NCBI RefSeq assembly: GCF_014764405.1
Contig: NZ_CP061725.1
Span: forward strand, 6,138,001-6,202,000
Source of the DNA: Micromonospora craniellae
GTDB lineage: Bacteria > Actinomycetota > Actinomycetes > Mycobacteriales > Micromonosporaceae
Reading direction: 5' to 3'
DNA: 64,000 bases
Shown: piece after piece, positions 35,057 to 42,993 of the stretch
Layout: each line of letters begins with the position of its first letter
How positions within the stretch are numbered: position 1 is the first letter of the stretch
Translations under genes and position numbers: made by a program
The notes under the pieces: model-generated
Told to the model about the DNA's origin: nothing
Databases searched by the model: none
What the model saw: the letters and a program-made list of their open reading frames with translations, nothing else

Positions 35057-36610
35057 ATGGCCGTACTGCTGAGGGACCTGGCCGGGGCCTCCGGTGCGCC
35101 GGCACTGTCCGACGCCGACGGTGAGCTCGACTGGACCGACCTCGACGCGCGGGTCAACCGGTGGATCCGGTTGCTGCGCGCCGAGGGGCTGCGGGTCGGC
35201 GACACCATGGCGGTGGTCTGCGGCAACCGGCGGGAGACGTTCGAGGCGCTGCTCGCCGCCCTGCACACCGGGGTGACGGTGGTACCGGTCAACTGGCACC
35301 TGACCGCGCCGGAGATCGCGTACCTGCTGGCGGACTCGGAGAGCCGGCTGGTGCTGACCGAGCCGGCCTACGCGCCGGTGGTCGACGAGGCGGTGCGGAC
35401 CGCCGTGGTGCGGGTGCGGCAGCTCGTGACGGGGGAGCGTGACGTCGGCGACGCGGTCGCGGTCGAGCCGCTGCTGTCCGGTCTGCCCGCCGACGAGCCG
35501 CCGGAGCAGGTCTGCGGTTCCACCATGCTCTACACCTCGGGCACCACCGGAGCGCCCAAGGGCGTACGCAACGGGCTGTTCCGCACCGGCGCGCCGTTCG
35601 GGCGGGTGGAACGGCTGCTGGCGTACGCCGGGCACGTCCTGTCCGTGCCGGCGCGGGGCGCGGTGCTGCTGGTCGGTCCGTGGTACCACTCCGCGCAGCT
35701 GTTCTTCGCGCTGTTGCCGCTGCTGCGCGGCAGCCGGCTGGTGCTGCACGAGCGTTTCGATCCGCAGGTGTTCCTGGCTGCGGTGGCCGCGCACCGGATC
35801 ACCGCCTGCCACCTGGTGCCGACCCAGTTCGTGCGGCTGCTGCGGCTGGACGACGCCGTCCGGGCCGCCGCCGACGTGCGGAGCCTGCGGGTGGTGTGGC
35901 ACGGCGGTGGGCCCTGCCCGGTCGAGGTGAAACGACAGATGATCGAGTGGTGGGGACCGGTGGTGGTCGAGTACTACGCGGCCACCGAGGCGGGGGTGGT
36001 CACGCTGATCGGGGCCGAGGACTGGCTGCGGCGGCCGGGCAGTGTCGGTCGGGCGGTACCCCCCAACGAGGTGGTCATCGTCGATCCGGACGGCGCGGCG
36101 CTGCCGCCCGGCCGGCCGGGTCGGGTCTTCGTGCGCCGGGCCGGGAAGACGTTCGAATACCACAACGCCCCGGAGAAGACCCGCGACGCGCATCTGGGTC
36201 CGGGTGTCTTCACTTACGGCGAGACCGGCCATCTGGACGAGGAGGGTTACCTCTATCTGACCGGACGGGCCCGTGACCTGATCATCTCCGGCGGGGTGAA
36301 CATCTACCCGGTTGAGGTGCAGGCGGTCCTGCAGGAGCACCCGGCGGTGCGGGACGTGGCGGTGACCGGGGAACCCGACGACGAGTACGGCGAGCGGGTG
36401 GTGGCCGTCGTCGAGCTCGATCCGCACCGGCTCGACCCGGCCGCCGCCCCGCAGGTGCTGGAGGCGTTCTGCCGGCGCTCGCTGGCCGGGTTCAAGGTGC
36501 CGCGACGGTGGCGGTTCGTCGCCGAGCTGCCGCGTGACGGCACCGGCAAGCTCCGTCACGACGTGCTGCGCGAGCTGCTGCGTCCGCAGACCACGGTGGG
36601 GCGTTCGTGA
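35057..36610 (+). CDS. AMP-dependent acyl-CoA ligase
   Basis: The 517-residue enzyme has the adenylate-forming core MLYTSGTTGAPKGVRNG, VEYYAATEAGVVT, TYGETGHLDEEGYLYLTGR and ISGGVNIYPVEVQ, with the C-terminal lysine in DGTGKLRHD. It resembles medium-chain or aryl acyl-CoA synthetases rather than the FAAL-like or EntE-like ligases elsewhere in the locus, so three different acid-activating enzymes are present. It may create the CoA ester used by the thiolase, CoA-transferase and acyl-CoA dehydrogenases. The stop overlaps the P450 GTG. Confidence 0.92.
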   Translation: MAVLLRDLAGASGAPALSDADGELDWTDLDARVNRWIRLLRAEGLRVGDTMAVVCGNRRETFEALLAALHTGVTVVPVNWHLTAPEIAYLLADSESRLVLTEPAYAPVVDEAVRTAVVRVRQLVTGERDVGDAVAVEPLLSGLPADEPPEQVCGSTMLYTSGTTGAPKGVRNGLFRTGAPFGRVERLLAYAGHVLSVPARGAVLLVGPWYHSAQLFFALLPLLRGSRLVLHERFDPQVFLAAVAAHRITACHLVPTQFVRLLRLDDAVRAAADVRSLRVVWHGGGPCPVEVKRQMIEWWGPVVVEYYAATEAGVVTLIGAEDWLRRPGSVGRAVPPNEVVIVDPDGAALPPGRPGRVFVRRAGKTFEYHNAPEKTRDAHLGPGVFTYGETGHLDEEGYLYLTGRARDLIISGGVNIYPVEVQAVLQEHPAVRDVAVTGEPDDEYGERVVAVVELDPHRLDPAAAPQVLEAFCRRSLAGFKVPRRWRFVAELPRDGTGKLRHDVLRELLRPQTTVGRS

Positions 36611-37899
36611 GCCCGGTGGCGCAGCGTCCGGACGTGGCGCACCCGGCCACGTACGGCGCGGGGGTGCCGCACGTCGAGTTCGCCCGGATGCGCCGCGAGG
36701 CGCCGGTGTCCTGGGTGCCCGAGCCGGCGCTGTGGCGACGGGGCGGCGGCGGCCGGATGCTCAGCCAGGGATCGGGCTTCTGGGCGGCCACCAGTCACGA
36801 GGCGGTGGTCGCCGCGTCCCGGCAGCCGGAGTTGTTCTCCTCCGGGCGCAAGGGCGCGTTCCTGCCCGATCCGCGTACCTCCGCCGACCTGGAGCAGGCC
36901 CGGCAGCTACTGGTCAACATGGACGCCCCGCAGCACTCGCGGATCCGCCGGCTGGTGACCTCGGTGTTCACCCCACGGGCGGTCCGGGAGCTGCACGACA
37001 GCGTCGCCGCCCACGCCCACGAACTGGTGCGGCGGGCGGTCCGGCTGGAGGAGTGCGACGTGGTCGCCGATCTCGCCGCCGAACTGCCCCTGCTGGTCCT
37101 CGCCGACCTGCTCGGGCTGCCCCGCGAGGACCGGCATCTGCTCTACCGGTGGAGCAACAACCTGGTCGGCTTCGACGACCCGGAGTACGGCGGCGGCGAC
37201 GTGGAGGCGTACCGCACGACCTTCGTGGAGGCGTTCCAGTACGCGCTCACCGTGGCCGGAGAGCGTCGTCGCTCACCCCGGGACGACCTGATGACCCTGT
37301 TGGCGACGAGCGAGGTGGACGGCCGTCGCCTGACCGACCGTGAGTTCTGTAGCTTCTGGCTGTTGCTCGTGGTGGCCGGCAACGAGACGACCCGACACCT
37401 CATCTCCGGTGGCGTGTCGGCGTTGCTGGCCGAGCCGGCTCAGCGGGACCGGCTGGCGGGCGACATGTCGCTGTTGCCCACGGCGACGGAGGAGCTGTTG
37501 CGGTGGGTGACTCCGATCATGCAATTCCGGCGTACCGCCACTGAGGACACCGAGTTGTGCGGCCAGGCCGTCGCCGAGGGCGACAAGGTGGTGCTGTGGT
37601 ACGTCTCGGCCAACCGCGACGGCGCCGTCTTCGCAGACCCGGACGTGCTGCGTCTGGACCGGAATCCGAACCCGCACCTGTCGTTCGGCATGGGGCCGCA
37701 TTTCTGTCTGGGGGCGCACCTGGCGAGGCTGGAGGCGCAGGCGATGCTGCGGGAACTGGTGCCGCATCTGGCTCGCTTCGAGGTGACCGGACCGGTCGTA
37801 CGGTTGGAAAGCAACTTCGTGAACGGGCTCAAGTCATTGCCCGGGCGCTTCAATCCGGACCGCGCCGCGGGACCTGACGGAGCGTGGAGCAGTTGTTAA
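36607..37899 (+). CDS. Cytochrome P450
   Basis: A 430-residue P450 with LLVNMDAPQHSRIRRLVTSV (C-helix region), the I-helix oxygen motif VVAGNETTRH, ExxR in ATEELLRW, and the heme loop FGMGPHFCLGAHLARLE with Cys367 as thiolate ligand. The N-terminal region and D-A-P-Q-H-S-R segment recall CYP124/125-like enzymes that oxidise acyl or sterol chains. It is the last gene of the operon whose first gene encodes a 3Fe-4S ferredoxin; no ferredoxin reductase is seen. A hydroxylation or epoxidation of the product is likely. Confidence 0.93.
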   Translation: MSPVAQRPDVAHPATYGAGVPHVEFARMRREAPVSWVPEPALWRRGGGGRMLSQGSGFWAATSHEAVVAASRQPELFSSGRKGAFLPDPRTSADLEQARQLLVNMDAPQHSRIRRLVTSVFTPRAVRELHDSVAAHAHELVRRAVRLEECDVVADLAAELPLLVLADLLGLPREDRHLLYRWSNNLVGFDDPEYGGGDVEAYRTTFVEAFQYALTVAGERRRSPRDDLMTLLATSEVDGRRLTDREFCSFWLLLVVAGNETTRHLISGGVSALLAEPAQRDRLAGDMSLLPTATEELLRWVTPIMQFRRTATEDTELCGQAVAEGDKVVLWYVSANRDGAVFADPDVLRLDRNPNPHLSFGMGPHFCLGAHLARLEAQAMLRELVPHLARFEVTGPVVRLESNFVNGLKSLPGRFNPDRAAGPDGAWSSC

Positions 37900-38032
37900 C
37901 TACCGACGGTGATATCGTCATATGCCGGGTCGCTTCTGTGAGTAGGACGCTCAATCCGCTAATCTGGTGTGAAGCGTTCAACCACCACACCGCCGGAGTG
38001 CAGTGTGATGTGACGAACAGCGGAGGGTGGCG

Positions 38033-38539
38033 ATGAGTGACTACACAATCACGATCCGGGCCGAGGGCGCCGACACGGAAACCGTTATCTGTGTCGACAT
38101 CGACGATTCCACGCCGCGCGTGGTCGAACTCGTGATGCGCGCCGGCAGCGGCATCTCGGCGCCGACACTTCCCTCCTTCGACCTGAATCTCTTACTCCGC
38201 GCGTTGTTCCCGTCCGGCGACGCGCCGGTGACTCCCGCTTCCGCCGTCGAGTCGCCCACCGAGGTCTCCGCCACCGAGCAGTCCTTCACCCCGGCCACCG
38301 GCAACCGGTCCGTGCGCTCCGGCGCCAACCGCTCCGGCTCCGGCACGGCGCGACGCCGGACCGAGGCCGCGGTGCCCAAGGGCCGCGTCTACCGGCGCAT
38401 GCCGGAGGACGTCGTCGAGGTCTTCAACCGCACCGGCACGGTCACGGCGGTGGCCGAGCACTACGGTGTGCCCCGGCACACCGCGCAGGGCTGGATCGGT
38501 CGGCTGCGTCGCCGGGGCGGCTTCTCCGCCGCCTCCTGA
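38033..38539 (+). CDS. Helix-turn-helix protein of unknown role
   Basis: This 168-residue protein starts at ATG 38033 with GGAGGG 6 bases upstream. Residues 1-60 form a short alpha/beta region (YTITIRAEGADTETV), followed by a Ser/Thr/Pro-rich linker and a basic C-terminal HTH: MPEDVVEVFNRTGTVTAVAEHYG then PRHTAQGWIGRLRRRGG, like the psq/transposase-type HTH used in small DNA-binding proteins. It is a single gene with its own AT-rich 133-base upstream region and a terminator behind it, marking the border of the biosynthetic locus. Target unknown. Confidence 0.75.
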   Translation: MSDYTITIRAEGADTETVICVDIDDSTPRVVELVMRAGSGISAPTLPSFDLNLLLRALFPSGDAPVTPASAVESPTEVSATEQSFTPATGNRSVRSGANRSGSGTARRRTEAAVPKGRVYRRMPEDVVEVFNRTGTVTAVAEHYGVPRHTAQGWIGRLRRRGGFSAAS

Positions 38540-38548
38540 CACGTCGGT

Positions 38549-38574
38549 TCCCGGTGGCCGCCAGGCCACCGGGA
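38549..38574. terminator. Hairpin terminator after the HTH gene
   Basis: Arms TCCCGGTGGCC (38549-38559) and GGCCACCGGGA (38564-38574) pair perfectly over 11 bp around a 4-base loop, 10 bases after the HTH gene stop and before the convergent STAS gene end. Confidence 0.7.
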
Positions 38575-38635
38575 CGACCTCGCCCGGCGCGACGCGGCCC
38601 GTGTCGTGCCGTCGACCTGTGCCGGGTGTGCGGTG

Positions 38636-39262
38636 TCAGACCGTGACGTGTCCGGCGGGACGACGCTCCACCAGCGACGCCGCCACCTCGGCGTCCGCCA
38701 TTGGAAGGGCGGCCTGCCGCAACTGCGCCACGGCCTCGTCGAGGCTTTCGAAGATCGGGAAGACCCCGTCGAGCTTCATGGTGTGCAGCACCGTGCGGAT
38801 GAACCTCGACGGCGCGGCCAGGCACAGCCGGCCGTCCCGCTCGCGTACCTCGCGGTGGGCCCGTACCAGCAGGCCGAGTCCGGCGGAGTCGATGACGTGC
38901 ACGCCGTCCAGGTTCACCACGACCGTCCCGTGCACGTCGACCGCCTGCCGTAGCGCGACGCGCAGCGCGTCCTCGGGGCCGGTGGTGGCCTCGCCGCCGA
39001 CGCCGACCACGGGCGGTTCGTCGGCGCCGCCGACACCGGTCGGCGTACGCTCGCCGCCGCGCGGAGCCGGGCCGGCGGGCAGGGCACTGCACCTCGGGCA
39101 GCGGTGCGGACCGGTGGCGAACGGCGAACCGCTCCACCCGTGATCGGACACCAGCGTCCAGACCACCTCCGCATCGGGCAGCACGCAGGCGGTGCCCGTG
39201 GTGGTGTCGCCGCAGACATCGCAGATCAGGGTCATCAGGTTGTCGTCCGGTACGACGGTCAT
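38636..39262 (-). CDS. STAS-domain protein with N-terminal zinc-ribbon-like segment
   Basis: The 208-residue protein begins MTVVPDDNL (ATG 39262, GGAGAGG 7 bases upstream). Residues 10-65 contain CDVCG and HRCPRC, two cysteine pairs suggesting a small metal-binding ribbon. Residues 95-190 are a STAS domain with VVVNLDGVHVIDSAGLGLLV, the serine in DSAG being the phosphorylatable site of anti-anti-sigma factors such as SpoIIAA/RsbV. It probably releases a sigma factor from an anti-sigma kinase. No kinase gene is adjacent. The fusion with a zinc ribbon is uncommon. Confidence 0.82.
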   Translation of the reverse strand: MTVVPDDNLMTLICDVCGDTTTGTACVLPDAEVVWTLVSDHGWSGSPFATGPHRCPRCSALPAGPAPRGGERTPTGVGGADEPPVVGVGGEATTGPEDALRVALRQAVDVHGTVVVNLDGVHVIDSAGLGLLVRAHREVRERDGRLCLAAPSRFIRTVLHTMKLDGVFPIFESLDEAVAQLRQAALPMADAEVAASLVERRPAGHVTV

Positions 39263-39348
39263 TCTGCTTCCTCTCCGGTGGCGCAGCGGTGCGGCCGGGG
39301 ACACGGACTCGGGGCGTCGGTGTGGTGCGCCGTCGCCGTACGGACTTC

Positions 39349-39618
39349 TCAGAGGGAGTCGGAGCGTTCCTTGCCGGCGGTGGCGACCACGATCACCACG
39401 CCGACCGCGGCGAGACCGGCCTGCGCGACCAGCCCCAACAGGCTGAATCCTCGGAGACCGGCGAGCCAGGCACTGATCGCGCCGAGCAGCGCGATGACCG
39501 CGCCGATGGTCATCGTGAGCCACAGCGGCACGGCGGGACGGCCGGGGACGACGAGCCGGCCCACGGCACCGACGACGAGACCGACGACTAGGGCCGCGGC
39601 GATCCCGGCGATGGTCAT
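39349..39618 (-). CDS. GlsB/YeaQ/YmgE-family small membrane protein
   Basis: An 89-residue protein made of three predicted membrane segments: GIAAALVVGLVVGAVGRLVV, WLTMTIGAVIALLGAISAWL and LLGLVAQAGLAAVGVVIVVA. Gly-rich helices and the GRLVxPGR turn are family hallmarks of the transglycosylase-associated/stress-induced group. It lies between two STAS genes on the same strand. A paralogue is encoded at 42994-43260. Molecular function is unknown; induction by envelope or acid stress is known for the family. Confidence 0.85.
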   Translation of the reverse strand: MTIAGIAAALVVGLVVGAVGRLVVPGRPAVPLWLTMTIGAVIALLGAISAWLAGLRGFSLLGLVAQAGLAAVGVVIVVATAGKERSDSL

Positions 39619-39661
39619 GCTGCTCCTCGTACTCGCGTGTCGATGCGTCGGCGGCGGTGTG

Positions 39662-40105
39662 TCAGGTGCGTACGGTCACGGCCGCCCGGCCGTACGCGGC
39701 CGGCTGCGGTGACGCGGGCTGCCGGGGCGGCACCGGACCGGGACCGGGTGCGGCCGATGTCCCGGCGTCCCCCGCCGGCTCCGGCACGGCCCCGGCAGTG
39801 CCGTGCACCGGCAGGATCTGGTCCAGTCGGGCGGTCTGCAGGATGCGGGTGATCCGGGGGTTGGGGTTGCGTACCGCCAGCACCCCGTCGAGGCGCACCA
39901 TCCGTCGGTGCACGTCGAGCAGCAGGCCGATGGCCGCCGCGTCGATGTGCCGGCAGCCGGCCAGGTCGATCACGACCTGCTGGGGCCGCAGGGCCAGCAA
40001 CTGGTCGAAGACCGCGCCGGTCTCCGGCAGGCAGGCCAGGTCGAACTCGGTGATGGAGACCTCGACCAGGGGCACCGCGCATTCGGAGCGTCGTGGCGTG
40101 GTCAC
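39662..40105 (-). CDS. STAS-domain protein lacking the phosphorylatable serine
   Basis: A 147-residue protein with a STAS domain (VVIDLAGCRHIDAAAIGLLLDVHRRM) and a Pro/Ala-rich tail from about residue 105. At the position of the regulatory serine (DSxG) the sequence is DAAA, so it cannot be switched off by the usual anti-sigma-kinase phosphorylation. GTG 40105 is chosen: AAGGGAG lies 8 bases upstream. It is divergent from the response-regulator gene. A constitutively active anti-sigma antagonist or a scaffold is possible. Confidence 0.8.
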   Translation of the reverse strand: MTTPRRSECAVPLVEVSITEFDLACLPETGAVFDQLLALRPQQVVIDLAGCRHIDAAAIGLLLDVHRRMVRLDGVLAVRNPNPRITRILQTARLDQILPVHGTAGAVPEPAGDAGTSAAPGPGPVPPRQPASPQPAAYGRAAVTVRT

Positions 40106-40183
40106 GTCGAGGGCTCCCTTCCTGGTAACCCGAGGTCGGTTCTCACCCTGCCCAGCGGGATTGGCGGGCACTGCGCGGACGTA

Positions 40184-40200
40184 TGACAGTTGCGTGACAA
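40184..40200 (+). promoter_or_regulatory. 11-bp direct-repeat box upstream of response regulator
   Basis: TGACAGTTGCGTGACAA contains TGAC twice, 11 bases apart, the spacing expected for tandem binding of an OmpR/PhoB-type regulator. It lies 59 bases before the regulator start, in the divergent gap with the STAS gene. A near-identical box is found at 42889-42905 upstream of a glsB-like gene. Confidence 0.6.
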
Positions 40201-40258
40201 TAGCCCCGTACGTGGGTGCTGGTTGGCCGCCCGGCCAGGGCTTGGGGATGATGCCGGT

Positions 40259-40942
40259 ATGACAGCGGTACTGGTGATCGAGGACGACGACCGGATCCGG
40301 TTGGCGCTGCTGCTCGCCCTGGAGGACGAGGGCTACGAGGCCCGGGGCGCGGCCACCGCCGAGGAGGGCCTGCGGTCGCAGCGCCGTGATCCGGCCGACT
40401 ACGTCCTGGTCGACCTGATGCTGCCCGGCATCGACGGCTTCGAGGGCATCCGCCAGCTCCGCCGCGACGACGACGTGCCGATCGTGGTGGTCAGCGCCCG
40501 CGACGACACCCACGACATCGTTGCCGCGCTGGAGGCGGGTGCCGACGACTACGTGGTCAAGCCGGTGGCGATCAAGGAGCTGACCGCCCGGCTGCGTGCC
40601 CTGCGGCGTCGGGCCCGCACGGTGGCCCCGATGGAGGCGTCGGTGCCGGTGCTCGCCTTCGGCGAGCTGGAGGTCAGCCCGGAGGCGGGGGAGGTACGCC
40701 GGTCCGGCACGCCGGTCGCGGTCACCCGCACCGAGTTCCGACTGCTCTGCGAGCTGGCCGAACACGCCGGGCGGGTGCTCTCCCGCCAGCAGTTGCTCAG
40801 CCGGGTGTGGGGGTACGACACCGGCGACGAGCGGCTCGTCGACGTGCACGTGGGCCGGCTCCGCCAGAAGATCGAGACTGACCCGGCCAACCCCCGGCAT
40901 CTGGTGACGCTGCGCGGGCTCGGCTACAAGCTGCAGAGATGA
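40259..40942 (+). CDS. OmpR-family response regulator
   Basis: This 227-residue regulator has a full receiver domain: acidic cluster IEDDD (9-11), phosphoacceptor Asp52 in VLVDLMLPG, Thr/Ser in VVVSARDD and Lys101 in VVKPVA. The C-terminal winged helix carries TRTEFRLLCELAEHAGRVLS and VDVHVGRLRQKIE. ATG 40259 has GGGGA 10 bases upstream. It overlaps the histidine-kinase gene by 4 bases, and the GerMN lipoprotein follows, an arrangement like cseABC-type envelope-stress systems. The direct-repeat box before it suggests autoregulation. Confidence 0.94.
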   Translation: MTAVLVIEDDDRIRLALLLALEDEGYEARGAATAEEGLRSQRRDPADYVLVDLMLPGIDGFEGIRQLRRDDDVPIVVVSARDDTHDIVAALEAGADDYVVKPVAIKELTARLRALRRRARTVAPMEASVPVLAFGELEVSPEAGEVRRSGTPVAVTRTEFRLLCELAEHAGRVLSRQQLLSRVWGYDTGDERLVDVHVGRLRQKIETDPANPRHLVTLRGLGYKLQR

Positions 40943-42297
40943 GACGACGCCTCGGACTGCGTGCCCGGGTCACCGCCGCGTTCGCCGTCGGCGCGCTGTC
41001 GCTGTCCGCCTCGATGGCCCTGGTGTCGTACGAGCTGACCCGCCGTACCCTGCTCGACGAGCGGGAACGCACCGTGCTGCGGGCGGCGTACTACGACGCG
41101 GCGGTGGTCCGGGCGGGCCTGGCCACCGACGAGCCGGACGTGGCGGAGGCGCTGCGGGCGCTGGACACCGGCACCAGCCGGCGCGCGGTGCTGTACCTCA
41201 ACGGCGAGTGGTACGGCCGCCGGGCCGACACCGGCACGACCCCCGTCATCCCGGTGCGGTTGCAGGACATGGTCATGGCCGGCGAGCCCGCCGTGCAGCG
41301 GGTCCGCGTCGCCGACCAGCCGGTGATGCTGGTCGGTGTGCCGTTGTCCGACTCGGCGGCCTTCTACGAGATCGTCTCCCTGCAGGAGCTGGACCAGACC
41401 TTCCAGGTGCTCGCCCTGGCGCTCACCGCCGTCGCGATCGTGGTGGCCGGGTCCGGGGCGGCGCTCGGCTGGTACGCCACCCGGCACGGGCTGCGGCCGC
41501 TCACCGCCGTCGCCGACGCGGCCGAGCGGATCGCCGCCGGTGACTTCACCACCCGGCTCGCGCCGGACACCGACCCGGATCTGACCAGGCTCTCCACCTC
41601 GTTCAACCGGATGGTCGACGAGTTGGCCCGCCGCATCGACCGGGACCGGCGGTTCGCCGCCGACGTCAGCCACGAGCTGCGGTCGCCGTTGCAGACACTC
41701 GCCGCCGCCGCCAGCGTGCTGAGCAAGCGGCGGGACAACCAGTACGAGCGGACCACCACGGCGGCCCGGCTGGTGGCCGACGAGATCGCCCGGTTCCAGC
41801 AGCTGGTCAACGACCTGCTGGACCTGGCCCGCAGCGATCAGCCGACGCACCGGGAGCCGGTCGACGTCGGCGCGCTGGCCCGGCAGGCGTGCCGGGACCG
41901 GGATCTGCCCGAGTCGATGGTGCACCTGGATCCGCACACCCCGGCCACCTGGCAGGTGGACCGGCGACGCGTCGCGCAGGTGTTGACCAACCTGCTCGAC
42001 AACGCCGAGCGCTACGGCGCCGGCCCGGTGGCGGTGTGGCTGTCCCGCGACGGTGACACCGGCGTGGTGGAGGTCGACGACGAGGGACCGGGGGTTCCGG
42101 TGAAGGACCGGAAAGCGATCTTCGACCGCTTCGTACGCGGCCGGGCGGCCAACTTCCGGGGGGGTGGCGACGGCACCGGGCTCGGGCTCGCGCTGGTGGC
42201 CCAGCACGCCGCCGCGCACGGCGGCGACGCCTCGGTCAGCGACCGGCCCGAGGGCGGCGCGCGGTTCCGGATCACTCTCCCGGGCAGCGTCGGATGA
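40939..42297 (+). CDS. Membrane sensor histidine kinase
   Basis: A 452-residue kinase: membrane segment 1 at about 10-30 (VTAAFAVGALSLSASMALVS), an extracytoplasmic sensor region to about 155, segment 2 near 157-178 (LALALTAVAIVVAGSGAAL), HAMP (RPLTAVADAAERIAAGDF), the phospho-accepting His245 in VSHELRSPLQT, and the ATPase boxes NLLDNAERYG, DEGPGVP and GDGTGLGLALV. It is coupled to the preceding regulator and overlaps the lipoprotein gene by 4 bases, so the three act together at the membrane. Confidence 0.94.
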   Translation: MRRRLGLRARVTAAFAVGALSLSASMALVSYELTRRTLLDERERTVLRAAYYDAAVVRAGLATDEPDVAEALRALDTGTSRRAVLYLNGEWYGRRADTGTTPVIPVRLQDMVMAGEPAVQRVRVADQPVMLVGVPLSDSAAFYEIVSLQELDQTFQVLALALTAVAIVVAGSGAALGWYATRHGLRPLTAVADAAERIAAGDFTTRLAPDTDPDLTRLSTSFNRMVDELARRIDRDRRFAADVSHELRSPLQTLAAAASVLSKRRDNQYERTTTAARLVADEIARFQQLVNDLLDLARSDQPTHREPVDVGALARQACRDRDLPESMVHLDPHTPATWQVDRRRVAQVLTNLLDNAERYGAGPVAVWLSRDGDTGVVEVDDEGPGVPVKDRKAIFDRFVRGRAANFRGGGDGTGLGLALVAQHAAAHGGDASVSDRPEGGARFRITLPGSVG

Positions 42298-42869
42298 GGC
42301 GCGTCGCCGGGCGGGTGTCGGCCGCCCTCCTGCTGACCCTGGTCGCGGCGTGCGGCGTGCCCGCCGAGGACCAGCCACGAACGGTGACCCCGCCGCCCGG
42401 CCCGTTCCCGTACACCGCGACGGCCGCCCCCACCGCGGCGGAGACCGGAGCACTGACCGAGCTGCTCTATTTCTCGCGCGACGACCGGTTGGTGCCGGTG
42501 ACCCGCCGGGTCGACCAGGTGCCCTCGCCGGACGCGCAGCTACGGGACCTGTTGGCCGGGCCGACACCGGGTGAGCGGGACGACGGCGTCGGCAGCGCCC
42601 TGCCCGGTGCGCTGAGCACCGCCGTGGTCGAACTGGCCGATGGACAGGCCCGGGTGACGGTCACCCCGGCAGGCGCGGACACCGGCCGCAGCGACGAACT
42701 GCTCGCGTACGGGCAGATCGTCTCCACCCTCAGCGCCCGGCCCGACGTGTCGGCGGTGATCTTCCTGGACGCTGACGGCACCCCGTTGCGGGTGCCCCGG
42801 GCGGACGGTTCGCTCTCGGCGGATCCGCTCACCTCCGCCGACTACGCGGTGCTCGTCAGCCCTCGATGA
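42294..42869 (+). CDS. GerMN-domain lipoprotein
   Basis: The 191-residue protein has a signal peptide ending in the lipobox LVAAC (Cys20), a Pro/Thr-rich linker and a GerMN domain: LTELLYFSRDDRLVPVTRRV, LLAGPTPGERDDG, ALSTAVVELADGQARVTV and YGQIVSTLSARPDVSAVIF. Lipoproteins of this type accompany CseBC/MtrAB-like two-component systems and modulate the sensor from the outer face of the membrane. It is the third gene of the regulator-kinase operon. Confidence 0.9.
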   Translation: MRRVAGRVSAALLLTLVAACGVPAEDQPRTVTPPPGPFPYTATAAPTAAETGALTELLYFSRDDRLVPVTRRVDQVPSPDAQLRDLLAGPTPGERDDGVGSALPGALSTAVVELADGQARVTVTPAGADTGRSDELLAYGQIVSTLSARPDVSAVIFLDADGTPLRVPRADGSLSADPLTSADYAVLVSPR

Positions 42870-42888
42870 CGGGGTCTCCACAGCCTCG

Positions 42889-42905
42889 TGACGGTTGTGT
42901 GACAA
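42889..42905 (+). promoter_or_regulatory. 11-bp direct-repeat box upstream of glsB-like gene
   Basis: TGACGGTTGTGTGACAA differs at two positions from the box at 40184-40200 and keeps the 11-base TGAC spacing. It lies 89 bases before the start of the glsB-like gene, suggesting that the neighbouring response regulator controls it. Confidence 0.6.
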
Positions 42906-42993
42906 ACGCCTCTGCTGCCGGGTGGCGGTGTTTGGCCGTTGCGGCGGCAGGGGCACCAGTCCGGCACACCCACCGCGCGAAGGGACGGCTCTC

